Part shown: positions 38,156 through 47,385 of the stretch, piece after piece | Layout: each line of letters starts with the position of its first letter | How positions within the stretch are numbered: the first letter of the stretch is position 1 | Assembly: GCF_013466425.1 (NCBI RefSeq) | Contig: NZ_CP059165.1 | Location: forward strand, 620,001-684,000 | Source of the DNA: Mycobacterium vicinigordonae | Lineage (GTDB): Bacteria > Actinomycetota > Actinomycetes > Mycobacteriales > Mycobacteriaceae | Reading direction: 5' to 3' | DNA length: 64,000 nt | Made by a program: the position numbers and the translations under genes | The notes under the pieces: generated by a model | What the model was told of the DNA's origin: nothing | Databases searched by the model: none | The model's input: only the letters and a program-made list of their open reading frames with translations

Positions 38156-38932
38156 TCAGTGCTGTTTGACGACCGCACGCGCAGCCGCCCGCCATACCCT
38201 GCCGTCGCGGGATTCGCGGGGCGGTTCGAGCAGCAGCACGCTGCGACCGCCGAGGAGTACCGGATGGACCCAGTCGCCTAACTCGACCAGCTCGTCACGT
38301 GCGGGGCGACGATTATCGCCGTCGCGCGCGTCGTCGAGCGGTATGCGGTCATAGATTTCCCCGACGGTGGCGACGTGCGGCAGTTCGTACAACCCCGGCA
38401 GGGTGATGAAGAGCCCGTCGTTGCCGGATAGGTGCAACCCGACGGCAGCCAACGCCCCCAGCACTCCGTCCTGTGTGCCGCCGTGTCCGCTGAGATGCAA
38501 CCCGAGTGCGGTGGCCAGGGCACGAGCATCGTGGGCGCACAGCACTTCTCGCTTGGCGCGGTAGCCGAAATCGATCAGCGCCATGGGGTCGCAGAGGTGG
38601 TCCGGGGCAACGACGGCCAATCCTGGGTCGGCGTCCGGCGGGCAGACACGTTCGAGGAAGCGCCCGGCCACCTGCGCCACTTCGGCAAGTACCTCTTGCG
38701 GCTGGCCGCCGGTGCTGCGCCAAGCCAGGCAGGCGCTGGAGTTGTGGGAGGTGTAGGGGATCCGGTCGTCCACCAGCAACTGGTGGCGTGTCGCGCCCGC
38801 CGAACTGCCCAGTCCCGCGTCGGCGAGTTCCCGCAGCAGCGATCTCGCGCGCCGGCCGGTTCCCGGACTCGATAGATCGTCGGTGTCGTCGATGCCGATC
38901 AGCAGGTCCACGCCCGCCAGCGCGCGGTTCAC
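38156..38932 (-). CDS. TiaS-like GIDDTD-motif protein
   Basis: 258-residue protein that opens with LLIGIDDTDDLSSPGTG, the signature of the kinase-like N-terminal domain of archaeal tRNA(Ile2) agmatinylcytidine synthetase (TiaS), and continues with IPYTSHNSSACLAW, matching the next conserved block of that fold. It ends where TiaS would continue into OB-fold and zinc-ribbon RNA-binding domains, so it is a stand-alone catalytic-type domain. Bacteria use TilS for tRNA(Ile2), so a tRNA role is unlikely; a nucleotide-dependent phosphorylation is a possibility. GTG start overlaps the stop of the upstream lipoprotein gene (GTGA), so they are coupled. Confidence 0.7.
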   Translation of the reverse strand: MNRALAGVDLLIGIDDTDDLSSPGTGRRARSLLRELADAGLGSSAGATRHQLLVDDRIPYTSHNSSACLAWRSTGGQPQEVLAEVAQVAGRFLERVCPPDADPGLAVVAPDHLCDPMALIDFGYRAKREVLCAHDARALATALGLHLSGHGGTQDGVLGALAAVGLHLSGNDGLFITLPGLYELPHVATVGEIYDRIPLDDARDGDNRRPARDELVELGDWVHPVLLGGRSVLLLEPPRESRDGRVWRAAARAVVKQH

Positions 38933-39369
38933 GGGTCGATCACCAGCGCCGTGACGTCGCGCACCCAGCGGTTGCGGGGAAGCTGAGTTCCGGTGAGCTT
39001 CACGGTGTTTCGCTTGGTGATGTCGAGGATAAGCTCGGTGGTGATTTCCGAGGCGGTGAGCGTCTGGGCGGGGTCACGCCCTTGGACCCGCAGCCGCGTG
39101 ACGCTGGTGGCGCCCGCGGCGTCCAGGACCGACCGCACTGTAGGCCCTTGCTGAACTTGGGCACCGCGAGATTGGGGTGTGCCTACCTGAACTTGTGGAA
39201 GTCCGCGCAGCTGCTCGATGCTGAACTCGCGCAGCACCCGGCCCTGCTCCTGGACCCTCACCAGGTTCGCACTGTCATTTGTCGCCGCACATGCGTCGAC
39301 ACCACCGCACACCATCAGGCAGGCCGAGACGACGGGGAGCAGCCCGTTTGGCGCAAGTCGCATATGCAC
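38929..39369 (-). CDS. Probable lipoprotein with oxidoreductase molybdopterin-binding-like domain
   Basis: 146-residue exported protein. The N terminus has a signal peptide with a lipobox VSAC (Cys near residue 17). The rest resembles the sulfite-oxidase-type molybdopterin-binding fold: [28 protein letters not shown] and a C-terminal [15 protein letters not shown]. The Moco-ligating cysteine of true enzymes is not seen, so it may bind something else. Start is GTG 39369 or ATG 39363. It is first in a two-gene unit with the TiaS-like gene and divergent from the membrane protein-PE-PPE genes, with a 13-bp palindrome between. Confidence 0.68.
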   Translation of the reverse strand: MHMRLAPNGLLPVVSACLMVCGGVDACAATNDSANLVRVQEQGRVLREFSIEQLRGLPQVQVGTPQSRGAQVQQGPTVRSVLDAAGATSVTRLRVQGRDPAQTLTASEITTELILDITKRNTVKLTGTQLPRNRWVRDVTALVIDP

Positions 39370-39386
39370 AACCTATTCGGTAAAAA

Positions 39387-39402
39387 CTCCGCGAAGGCGG
39401 AG
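39387..39402. promoter_or_regulatory. Small GC hairpin in the divergent region
   Basis: CTCCGC-gaag-GCGGAG, a 6-bp perfect stem, lies directly beside the ATACTC-A-GAGTAT palindrome in the 56-bp region between divergent genes. Confidence 0.45.
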
Positions 39403-39415
39403 ATACTCAGAGTAT
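39403..39415. promoter_or_regulatory. 13-bp palindrome, candidate operator
   Basis: ATACTC-A-GAGTAT is a perfect inverted repeat ending 10 bp before the membrane protein start. With only 56 bp between the divergent genes, a bound protein would affect both directions. No regulator gene is adjacent, so the binding protein would be encoded elsewhere. Confidence 0.55.
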
Positions 39416-39425
39416 TCTTCCGCAG

Positions 39426-39926
39426 GTGATGACTCCGGATCTGGCTCAGCCGGTCTATCGCAGGCAGTCGAGCGCGGCGTCGAAGCTCGTCCGCGAGCTT
39501 GTCTTCCCGATACTCGGGGTCGCTGCGATCGTTGGGTACGCCGATGTCCGCATCCCGATGGGGCTGCCCGGCCACCGCGGATTGATCTGGCTGACACTGC
39601 TGGTCGCGGTTGCCCTGGCGACCCAGCGGCGAGCCACGGTCATCGCAGTCGGCGCCGCCGCCACAGTCGCGACTTTGGCGATGCCGGGCAGCACGCGCTA
39701 CCTGGCCGCCGCGGTCTTGCTGTACGCGGTCGCCACCACGGTGTGGAGGTCGCGGCACCGGGGGTGCTGGGTTGCGTTGGCCGCGGCTCCCATTCACTTG
39801 GTGGCACTTGCGGGTGGTGCATGGCCAACGGAGAAGGTGTGGTTGCACCTTGGGTTCGGCCTGATAGCAGGATTGCTGGGCTGGGCGATCGCGTCGGTGA
39901 TCGTCTCGGCGGTGCCGCGGCCATGA
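39426..39926 (+). CDS. Small polytopic membrane protein upstream of PE/PPE pair
   Basis: 166-residue protein with five or six hydrophobic helices (for example [45 protein letters not shown]) and a short N-terminal cytoplasmic tail. Start is GTG 39426 or ATG 39429; no strong ribosome site is seen, so it may be leaderless. Its stop overlaps the PE start (ATGA), so the two are coupled. I do not recognise the family. The coupling suggests a role in membrane delivery or function of the PE/PPE pair. Confidence 0.72.
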   Translation: MMTPDLAQPVYRRQSSAASKLVRELVFPILGVAAIVGYADVRIPMGLPGHRGLIWLTLLVAVALATQRRATVIAVGAAATVATLAMPGSTRYLAAAVLLYAVATTVWRSRHRGCWVALAAAPIHLVALAGGAWPTEKVWLHLGFGLIAGLLGWAIASVIVSAVPRP

Positions 39927-40225
39927 CCCTGCGAGCCGTACCGGAAGGTCTGGCGGCCACCAGTGCGGCGGTCGAGGCTATCGCCGCCCGGCTCGCGGCC
40001 ATGCATGCGTCAGCGGCCCCGGTGATATCGATGGTGCTCCCGCCCGCAGTGGACCCGGTCTCGTTACAGGCCGCGCTGGACTTCAGCGAGCAGGGCAGCC
40101 AGCATCAGGCCGCACTGGCCGACGGCGTCGAGGTGCTCGGCCGCGCCGGAATGGGCGTCGCTGCGGCGGGCGAAAGCTACGCGGTCGGCGACGCGGCGGC
40201 GGCATCGGCATATTTGGGTGAGTAG
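39923..40225 (+). CDS. PE family protein, PE5/PE15 type
   Basis: 100-residue PE protein consisting of the PE domain only. It begins [20 protein letters not shown] and is very close to my recollection of Rv0285 (PE5) and Rv1386 (PE15), including [21 protein letters not shown]. These are partners of PPE4 and PPE20. ATG overlaps the membrane protein stop and its TAG is 3 bp before the PPE start. It would form a helical heterodimer with the PPE protein and be exported by a type VII system, probably ESX-3, encoded elsewhere. Confidence 0.9.
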   Translation: MTLRAVPEGLAATSAAVEAIAARLAAMHASAAPVISMVLPPAVDPVSLQAALDFSEQGSQHQAALADGVEVLGRAGMGVAAAGESYAVGDAAAASAYLGE

Positions 40226-40228
40226 ACG

Positions 40229-41719
40229 ATGTTCGCGCCGGTCTGGATGGCATCGCCGCCGGAGGTGCACTCGGCCTTGTTGAGTACCGGGCCGGGGCCC
40301 GGACCATTGCTGGCCGCCGCGCAGACGTGGACCGGGTTGAGTATCGAATACAACTCTGCGGCAATCGAACTCACCGCGGTACTGGTCGACTCGCAGCAAC
40401 TCTGGGAGGGACCCGCCGCGGCGGCGTACGCGGCTGCTCATGTGCCCTATCTGGAGTGGCTGGCACTGGCAAGCGCGCTGAGCGCCGAGGCGGCGGCGCG
40501 TCAGGAAACGGTGGCAGCGGCGTATGTCACCGCACTGACGGCGATGCCAACGCTGGCCGAATTGGCGGCCAACCACACGGTTCACGGTGCGTTGGTGGCG
40601 ACGAATTTCTTTGGCATCAATACGGTTCCGATCGCCCTGAACGAAGCCGACTACGTCCGGATGTGGGTTCAGGCCGCCACCACCATGAGCACCTATCAGG
40701 CGACGGTCAGCGCCGCCGCCGGTGGTGGGGGTGGTGGAGGTGGGGGTGGAGGCAGAGGGGGAGGCGGCAACGGCTTTCAGTTGCCGACACCGGCCGAGAT
40801 CTGGGCGATGATCTTCGGCGCCGACGGTGCGCCGATCACCGGTCAGGGACAACCGAACTGGAGTCCGCTGCAGTACCTGCAGAACCTTCCCAACCTTTTC
40901 AACGGCAATCAGCAGGCTCTTGTCTATCTGCAAACCAACCTGCCGCAGATCCTGACAAATCCGTCCAATCTCCCGGCCCTCATCTCGTATTTCGTTGCCT
41001 GGCAGACGTATCGGATCGTCAATTGGACGCTTCGGACGCTGCGCTTTCTGGTGCAGATGGCGCCGCTGCTGGTACCGGCATTTCTGAACCTTGCCACGGT
41101 TAATCTCGGTGGTCTGGCCGGACTCGCTGGGTGGGCCCAACCGACCGTGACGCCCGGACCCGACGTACCCGCCGTGCCGATCCCGACATCCGAGTTGCCG
41201 CCGCCAGCAATGGTTTTAGCTGCGCCGGCAATGGCGCCGACACCCGCACCCACTTCGGTGCCGGCGCCCGTGCCGACGCCGTCGGCTCCGGTCGCACCGG
41301 CGGTCCCACCGGCTTCGGCGACGGGCGTCGAGGGTTTCAATTACCTTGTCGGAGGGCCGGGCCCGGAAGTCGGCTGGGGGATGGGCGCCCGCATCGCCAC
41401 CCCGCAAACGGCGTCGGACTCTGTGGCGGCAGCACAGGTGGCTGCCGCAGATCGAGACCAGGCGCGGGCCGCTCGGCGACTACGAAGCACTATCAGCCGC
41501 GGTCATCGCTACGAGTTCCTCGACACCCCGGCAGAAGGCGGGCTAGCACCGGAAATTTCGACGACGGGGCCTGCCTCCCGGGGAGCGGGATCAGTGGGCC
41601 TGAGCGGGACCGTAGGCCGTGGCGAACTGCGGGCAGCGGGGTTGGCCACCTTGGCCGCAGACGACTTCGGAACGGGGCCGACCGTGCCCATGCTGCCGGA
41701 AACCTGGACCAATAGCTAA
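40229..41719 (+). CDS. PPE family protein, PPE4/PPE20 type
   Basis: 496-residue PPE protein. It starts [28 protein letters not shown], has the WEGP variant of the W-x-G motif, and the [21 protein letters not shown] block typical of PPE4. A Gly run (11 Gly plus more, 40721-40768) separates the PPE domain from a hydrophobic middle. The C terminus keeps the PPE4/PPE20 signature ([13 protein letters not shown] then [23 protein letters not shown]). This pairs it with the preceding PE gene as an ESX-3-type pair outside the esx-3 locus. Iron or zinc acquisition is the inferred setting. Confidence 0.9.
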   Translation: MFAPVWMASPPEVHSALLSTGPGPGPLLAAAQTWTGLSIEYNSAAIELTAVLVDSQQLWEGPAAAAYAAAHVPYLEWLALASALSAEAAARQETVAAAYVTALTAMPTLAELAANHTVHGALVATNFFGINTVPIALNEADYVRMWVQAATTMSTYQATVSAAAGGGGGGGGGGGRGGGGNGFQLPTPAEIWAMIFGADGAPITGQGQPNWSPLQYLQNLPNLFNGNQQALVYLQTNLPQILTNPSNLPALISYFVAWQTYRIVNWTLRTLRFLVQMAPLLVPAFLNLATVNLGGLAGLAGWAQPTVTPGPDVPAVPIPTSELPPPAMVLAAPAMAPTPAPTSVPAPVPTPSAPVAPAVPPASATGVEGFNYLVGGPGPEVGWGMGARIATPQTASDSVAAAQVAAADRDQARAARRLRSTISRGHRYEFLDTPAEGGLAPEISTTGPASRGAGSVGLSGTVGRGELRAAGLATLAADDFGTGPTVPMLPETWTNS

Positions 41720-41746
41720 GAGAAGGATCTGAAAGGAATTGCGGTA

Positions 41747-43729
41747 GTGAATTTCTCGGTATTGTCGCCGGAGCTCAATTCAGCCTTGATGTACACGGGC
41801 GCCGGCTCAGGGCCCATGACCGCCGCCGCGTCCGCCTGGCAAAGTCTTGCCGCGGAATTAGATTTAGCGGCAAACTCTTTCGGGTCAGTGACCACGGCAC
41901 TGACCAGTCAGGCATGGCAGGGACCGGCGGCGGCGGCCATGGCCCAGGCGGCAGCCCCGCACGCGGCGTGGCTGGGCGCGGCGGCGGTGCGCGCCCAAGG
42001 GGCGGCCACGCAGGCACGCGCCGTCGTGTCGTCGTTCGAGGCGGCCCGGGCGGCGATGATCCATCCGCTGGAGATTGCGGCAAATCGAAATGCGTTCCTG
42101 CAGTTGGTCCGCACCAACATCTTCGGTTTCAACGCCCCGTTCATCGCCGCGGTCGAGGGCATTTACGAACAGATGTGGGCCGCGGACGTGGACGCGATGG
42201 TCGGCTACCACAGTGGAGTGTCCGAGGCGGCCGCGCAATTGGCGTCCTGGCAGCAGCTGCCGGCGAGAGCGGCCCAGGCGTTAGCGGCCGACGCGGGCCT
42301 GGTGTTCAACGTCGGAGTCGGTAACCGGGGCAACCTGAACCTGGGCTCGGGAAATCGCGGCGACGGCAACCTCGGCGTCGGAAACACCGGCAACACCAAC
42401 CTCGGCTCGGGCAACCGCGGCGACACAAACCTGGGTAGCGGTAACACCGGCAGCCAGAATGCCGGCTCGGGCAACGCCGGCGGCGCCAATGTCGGTTCCG
42501 GTAACACCGGCAACCAGAACCTCGGCTCGGGCAACACCGGCAACCAGAACCTGGGCTCAGGCAACACCGGCAACACCAACATCGGCAGCGGTAACCGGGG
42601 TGATTCGAATGTCGGATCCGGTAACACCGGTAGCGGGAACTTCGGCAGCGGAAACAACGGCAACAACAACGTCGGCAGCGGCAACTCGGGTCTGGCGGGG
42701 ACCGCCGGCAACGGCAACATCGGCTTCGGCAACACTGGCAGCTTCAACGTCGGTTTCGGCAACACCGGCAACCACAACTTCGGCATCGGTCTGACCGGTG
42801 ACAACCAGATCGGTATCGGCGCACTGAATTCGGGCAGCGGCAACATCGGTCTGTTCAACTCCGGCACCAACAACATCGGCTTCTTCAACTCGGGCAGCGG
42901 CAACGTCGGCTTCGCCAACTCCGGAATCGGAAACTTCGGCTTCGGCAACTCCGGCGACGTCAACACCGGCTTCTTCAATGCTGGCGACACCAACACCGGC
43001 ATCGCGAATTCCAGCCCGTTGAACTTCGGTCTGTTCAACTCCGGCGCCGGCAGCAACGCCGGCAGCTTCAACTCGGGGTTGGGGCGCAACGCGGGCGACT
43101 TCAATTCGGGTGGTGGGCAGAACATGGGTCAGTTCAACTCCGGCACTGGCCTCAACTTCGGCAGCTTCAACTCCGGCGCCGGGTTCGGCGGCAACTCCGG
43201 CTTTTTCAACTCGGGCAATGTGAACACCGGATTCGGCAACGCCGGTGACACCAACACTGGTGTTTTCAATTCCGGCAACGTCAACACCGGATTCGGCGGC
43301 GCAACCGATGTCAACGCGGCGAACTCTGGCTACGGCAACACCGGCACCGGTGCCTCGGGCTTCTTCAACGTGAGCAATGGCGGTCACACCTCCGGCGCAT
43401 ACAACAACGTGAGCGGCGGCGGCGGCGGGGGAGGCGGCGGAGGCGGCGGCGGAGGAGGAGGCGGCAATGGCACCACCGCAGGCATCTACAACACCAGCGG
43501 CAAAGCCGGCAATGTGGGCATCGCCAACACCGGCATGCAGAACGTCGGCGCCCTCAATTACGGCTTCCAGAACACCGGCTTCGGAAACTCGGGTGGCAAC
43601 GCTACCGGCGACGGCAGCAGCGTAGGAATCAACAACACCGGCCTGAAGAGTTCCGGCATCTCCACCCAGGGCGACTTCAGCTCGGGAGGTTTCAAGACCA
43701 GCAGCGGACGCGCCGGCTTCTTCTTCTAG
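41747..43729 (+). CDS. PPE-MPTR family protein
   Basis: 660-residue PPE protein of the MPTR subfamily. The GTG at 41747 gives [20 protein letters not shown], with AAAGGA upstream. The PPE domain has W-Q-G-P in [11 protein letters not shown] and ends near residue 185. The rest is NxGxGNxG/FNSGxxN repeats, interrupted by a 17-residue Gly run (43415-43465). No PE partner of its own is adjacent; 27 bp separates it from the PPE4-like gene, so it may share the upstream PE. Function is unknown; such proteins are surface-exposed or exported. Confidence 0.92.
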   Translation: MNFSVLSPELNSALMYTGAGSGPMTAAASAWQSLAAELDLAANSFGSVTTALTSQAWQGPAAAAMAQAAAPHAAWLGAAAVRAQGAATQARAVVSSFEAARAAMIHPLEIAANRNAFLQLVRTNIFGFNAPFIAAVEGIYEQMWAADVDAMVGYHSGVSEAAAQLASWQQLPARAAQALAADAGLVFNVGVGNRGNLNLGSGNRGDGNLGVGNTGNTNLGSGNRGDTNLGSGNTGSQNAGSGNAGGANVGSGNTGNQNLGSGNTGNQNLGSGNTGNTNIGSGNRGDSNVGSGNTGSGNFGSGNNGNNNVGSGNSGLAGTAGNGNIGFGNTGSFNVGFGNTGNHNFGIGLTGDNQIGIGALNSGSGNIGLFNSGTNNIGFFNSGSGNVGFANSGIGNFGFGNSGDVNTGFFNAGDTNTGIANSSPLNFGLFNSGAGSNAGSFNSGLGRNAGDFNSGGGQNMGQFNSGTGLNFGSFNSGAGFGGNSGFFNSGNVNTGFGNAGDTNTGVFNSGNVNTGFGGATDVNAANSGYGNTGTGASGFFNVSNGGHTSGAYNNVSGGGGGGGGGGGGGGGGGNGTTAGIYNTSGKAGNVGIANTGMQNVGALNYGFQNTGFGNSGGNATGDGSSVGINNTGLKSSGISTQGDFSSGGFKTSSGRAGFFF

Positions 43730-43794
43730 CCGCGGGATCCGGTCCGGCAGGCGTGCTGCGCGTCCTGACGTGACGAGCGTGATCGAATAAGCCA

Positions 43795-44679
43795 ATGCTG
43801 TTGCGTCAGCTCGAGTACTTCGTCGCGCTCGCTCAGGAGCGGCACTTCGCGCGGGCGGCGGCCGCCTGTTACGTGTCGCAGCCGGCGCTGTCAGAATCGA
43901 TCCGCAAACTCGAACAGGAGCTGAAGGTTCCGCTGGTTCGCCGTGGGCAGAAGTTCGAGGGTCTCACCCCCGAAGGTGAGCGGCTGGTCCCCTGGGCCAG
44001 GCGCATCCTGGCTGATCGCGACGCGCTCAAGCAGGAGGTCGTAGCGTTACAGACCGGTCTCACCGGCGAGCTGCGAATCGGGGTAGTCCCGGCGGCGTCG
44101 ACCACGGTCACGCTGCTCACCGATCCATTCTGCAGCGCACATCCGTTGGTGCGTGTCCAGCTCGAGATGAATCTGCGGTCCGCCCAAATCGTCGAACGAA
44201 TCCGTCGGTTCGAACTCGACGCCGGCGTCCTCTATCCCGATCAGCAGGATATGACCGACCTGGTGGTTACCCCGCTCTACGAGGAGAAGCCGGTGGTGAT
44301 CGCCAGCACCGAGTTGCTCCCCGGCAAGTCCGACACCATCACCTGGTCGGACGCAGCGGCATTGCCGCTGTGCCTACTTACGCAGGGCATGCGCGGCCGT
44401 CGACTCATCGATGACGCGCTGGCCAGTCAAAACTTGGTGGTGACACCGCAATTAGAGACGGACTCGCTGGCGGCTCTGCTCGCGCACGTGGGCACCGGGC
44501 GGTGGGCCAGTATCGTCCCGCAGCCCTGGCTGCGCAGTCTGCGTCCGGCCGCCGAAATCAGCGTGCTGCTGTTGTCGGAACCCGCCGTCACCGCCTCGAT
44601 CGCACTGGTCACCAGCAAGGCTGAGCCGGGCTCGGTGCTCGGTCGCGCGCTGGTGCAGATTGCCGGTGATGCGCGATAG
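43795..44679 (+). CDS. LysR family regulator, OxyS-like
   Basis: 294-residue LysR-type activator. The winged HTH is at the N terminus (MLLRQLEYFVALAQERHFARAAAACYVSQPALSES), nearly identical over this stretch to what I recall of OxyS (Rv0117). The effector domain includes GELRIGVVPAAST and MRGRRLIDDAL. It is 98 bp upstream of and co-directional with the formate dehydrogenase gene, the likely target. The OxyS relation suggests a redox-linked signal, though no cysteine corresponding to an OxyR sensor pair stands out. Confidence 0.87.
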   Translation: MLLRQLEYFVALAQERHFARAAAACYVSQPALSESIRKLEQELKVPLVRRGQKFEGLTPEGERLVPWARRILADRDALKQEVVALQTGLTGELRIGVVPAASTTVTLLTDPFCSAHPLVRVQLEMNLRSAQIVERIRRFELDAGVLYPDQQDMTDLVVTPLYEEKPVVIASTELLPGKSDTITWSDAAALPLCLLTQGMRGRRLIDDALASQNLVVTPQLETDSLAALLAHVGTGRWASIVPQPWLRSLRPAAEISVLLLSEPAVTASIALVTSKAEPGSVLGRALVQIAGDAR

Positions 44680-44777
44680 GCAGCACCTATCAACTGTTCG
44701 GAACTGCGTCTTGGACGCCTTCGGTGCGTTGTGGAGAGACTGAACCTGTTCAGGTACAGCAGGTTAGGAGATCTTCC

Positions 44778-45932
44778 GTGGCTAAGTGTGTGATGGTGTT
44801 GTATCCCGATCCCGTCGACGGGTACCCACCGCAATATGCCCGTGACGGTATCCAGGTCATTCACAGCTACCCCGGCGGGAGCACCGTACCGACCCCGTCG
44901 CAGATCGACTTCACCCCTGGTGACCTACTTGGCTGCGTCTCGGGTGCGCTGGGACTTCGCAAGTTCTTCGAGGATGCCGGTCACGAGTTGGTGGTCACTT
45001 CAGACAAAGACGGGCCGGACTCGGAGTTCGAACGTGAGCTGCCCGACGCCGATATCGTCATCTCTCAGCCCTTCTGGCCGGCTTACCTAACTGCGGAGCG
45101 AATTGCCAAGGCCCCCAATCTGAAACTGGCACTCACTGCCGGCATTGGCTCGGACCATGTCGATCTCGACGTAGCCAAAGAACGCGGGATCACCGTTGCC
45201 GAGGTGACCTACAGCAACAGCATCAGTGTGGCCGAGCATGCGGTCATGCAGATCCTGGCCTTGGTGCGCAACTTCGTCCCGTCGCACCGCTGGGCCACCG
45301 ACGGCGGCTGGAACATCGCCGACTGCGCGCAACGCGCCTACGACTTGGAGGGCATGGATGTCGGCGTCATCGCCGCCGGCCGAATCGGACGGGCCGTGCT
45401 GCGCAGGCTGGCCCCGTTCGACGTCAACCTGCACTACACCGACTCCCGTCGGCTGCCGCCGGAGGTCGAGGCCGAGCTGAACGTGACCTTCCATCCCGAT
45501 GTGCAGTCCCTGGTGCAGGCGGTCGATGTGGTCTCGGTGCACTCGCCGCTGTACGCGGACACCCGCGCGATGTTCGACGAGAAGCTTTTGGCCTCTATGC
45601 GCCGCGGTTCCTACATCGTTAACACCGCGCGCGCCGAGGAGACTGTTCCGGAAGCGATCGCGGCCGCGCTCCGCAGTGGCCGGCTCGCCGGCTATGCCGG
45701 CGATGTGTGGTTTCCGCAGCCACCGCCCGCCGACCATCCGTGGCGGACCATGCCGAACAACGCGATGACCCCGCACGTGTCGGGCACAACTTTGTCGGCT
45801 CAGGCGCGCTACGCCGCGGGCACCCGCGAGATTTTGGAGTGCTGGTTCGCCGGGAAAGCCATCCGCCCGGAGTACTTGATTGTGGACGCCGGGCAGTTAG
45901 CCGGTACAGGGGCGTTGTCCTACCAGAAGTGA
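44778..45932 (+). CDS. fdh: NAD-dependent formate dehydrogenase
   Basis: Oxidises formate to CO2 with NAD+. The 384-residue protein starts at GTG 44778, with AGGAG 7 bases upstream. It aligns over its length with Mycolicibacterium vaccae/Pseudomonas FDH: TPGDLLGCVSGALGLRKF, ISQPFWPAYLT, TAGIGSDHVDL, Rossmann AAGRIGRAV, catalytic R285 (NTARAE) and H333 (TPHVSGTT). It lacks about 15 C-terminal residues of the vaccae enzyme. Two reactive cysteines of that enzyme are Ser here (TYSNS, SVHSP), and the Arg after the NAD-binding Asp is Ser (TDSRR). Not present in H37Rv as I recall. Regulated probably by the upstream LysR. Confidence 0.92.
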   Translation: MAKCVMVLYPDPVDGYPPQYARDGIQVIHSYPGGSTVPTPSQIDFTPGDLLGCVSGALGLRKFFEDAGHELVVTSDKDGPDSEFERELPDADIVISQPFWPAYLTAERIAKAPNLKLALTAGIGSDHVDLDVAKERGITVAEVTYSNSISVAEHAVMQILALVRNFVPSHRWATDGGWNIADCAQRAYDLEGMDVGVIAAGRIGRAVLRRLAPFDVNLHYTDSRRLPPEVEAELNVTFHPDVQSLVQAVDVVSVHSPLYADTRAMFDEKLLASMRRGSYIVNTARAEETVPEAIAAALRSGRLAGYAGDVWFPQPPPADHPWRTMPNNAMTPHVSGTTLSAQARYAAGTREILECWFAGKAIRPEYLIVDAGQLAGTGALSYQK

Positions 45933-45944
45933 AGTCGCGCTATC

Positions 45945-47378
45945 TCAGCAGTTCCGTGGCAGCGACCGCGGCGGTACGTAGCTCCCGATCAGCGTACGGT
46001 GCCACCATGCGTGATCGCGCCGCAACTCGGCTGCAGTGGTGAACCGGTACTTGTAGAGCTGAGCCCGCACGAAGCGGGGCGGCGCCGTCGGAAAAGGATT
46101 GTGCCGCAATAGCGTAAGCGTGGTGGCATCGTTGCGCAGCAGCCGGTTGAGTAGTGGTGTCATCCAGGCCAGGGCGTAGCCGGGCGAGATGGCAGCGAAC
46201 CACATCAGCCAGTCCAGCCGCAGGTGATAGGGCGCGAACTGCCGCGGCAGCCGCCGCACCGAGCCCGGCTTGCCCTTGAATTCGTATTCCCGCCAGACTG
46301 TTTGGTCGTTGATCGAGGTGTCCAAGGTGCCTTCTAGCACCACCTCGTAGCGGGTGCGGCTGATGCTACCAAACGCACCATAGGTATTGCACAGGTGAAA
46401 TGCGTTGAACGAGGCGTTCATTCGCTGCCGCGATGACAGCATGTTACGCGCCGGCCAGTAGCTCAGCATGAGCATCGCGGCGGCAAACGCGATGACTACA
46501 ACCGCGAACCACGGTGGTGTCACTGGAAAGACCCGTTCAGCGGGCGTCAGGCCCAACCTGGCGAATGTCGACTGGTCGATCGCACTGAACGCCAGCAGAA
46601 TCGTCAACCAGTTCAGCCACGCAAAGTTTCCCGACAGCACCAGCCACAGTTGCGTGACGACGATGATCGCCGCGGCGAATCCCGCCACCGGCTGCGGCGC
46701 GAACAACCCGAACGGCACCACCAGCTGGGCGAAATGGTTGCCCGCCACCTCGATCCGGTGCAGCGGCTTAGGCAGGTGATGGAAAAACCAGCTCAGCGGC
46801 CCCGGCATCGGTTGGGTCTCGTGGTGGTAGTACAGGCAGGTCAGGTCGCGCCAGCACCGGTCGCCGCGCATCTTGATCAGTCCGGCACCGAACTCGACGC
46901 GAAACAGCAGCCAGCGCGCCAGCCACAACGTCAGCACCGGCGGCGCCAACTGCTCGCCGCCCAGGAAGACCATCAGGAATCCGGTCTCCAAGAGCAGCGA
47001 CTCCCAGCCGAACCCATACCAGGTCTGACCGACGTTGACGATCGACAGGTACAGCAGCCACAGCGTCAGCCAGATCAGCATCCCGGCCCAAACCGGGACC
47101 AACCCCGCCAGCCCGCCCGCGAGCGCGGCCGCCAAGCCCGCCCCGAGCCAGCAGGTCGCGGCGAAAAGCCGGTCGGAATAGCGGAGGTGGAACATAGTGG
47201 GCGCCTGCCAGAAAGACCGGTCGGCCAGATGAGCAGGCACCGGCAGCATGCCGCTGGCACCGATGAGCGGTCGGAACTGGCGTGCGGCCGCCACGAACGC
47301 GATCGCGTAAATCACCGCTACCCCGCGCTGCAGGACCAGGCTGCCCAACCAATATTCGGATGCAGAAAACCATCCCAT
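45945..47378 (-). CDS. Lipase maturation factor family membrane protein (Rv0235c-like)
   Basis: 477-residue membrane protein of the LMF1/DUF1222 family with about eight helices. Typical marks are WYGFGWESLLLETGFLMVFLGG, WLLFRVEFGAGLIKMRGD, CWRDLTCLYYHHETQPMPGPLSWF and the C-terminal HAWWHRTLIGSYVPP. It lies 7 bp downstream of aftD on the same strand and is probably co-transcribed, as in H37Rv. Bacterial members have no tested role; assistance in lipid enzyme folding or lipid handling is a guess. Its stop is 12 bp from the convergent fdh stop. Confidence 0.9.
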   Translation of the reverse strand: MGWFSASEYWLGSLVLQRGVAVIYAIAFVAAARQFRPLIGASGMLPVPAHLADRSFWQAPTMFHLRYSDRLFAATCWLGAGLAAALAGGLAGLVPVWAGMLIWLTLWLLYLSIVNVGQTWYGFGWESLLLETGFLMVFLGGEQLAPPVLTLWLARWLLFRVEFGAGLIKMRGDRCWRDLTCLYYHHETQPMPGPLSWFFHHLPKPLHRIEVAGNHFAQLVVPFGLFAPQPVAGFAAAIIVVTQLWLVLSGNFAWLNWLTILLAFSAIDQSTFARLGLTPAERVFPVTPPWFAVVVIAFAAAMLMLSYWPARNMLSSRQRMNASFNAFHLCNTYGAFGSISRTRYEVVLEGTLDTSINDQTVWREYEFKGKPGSVRRLPRQFAPYHLRLDWLMWFAAISPGYALAWMTPLLNRLLRNDATTLTLLRHNPFPTAPPRFVRAQLYKYRFTTAAELRRDHAWWHRTLIGSYVPPRSLPRNC

Positions 47379-47385
47379 GGCATAA

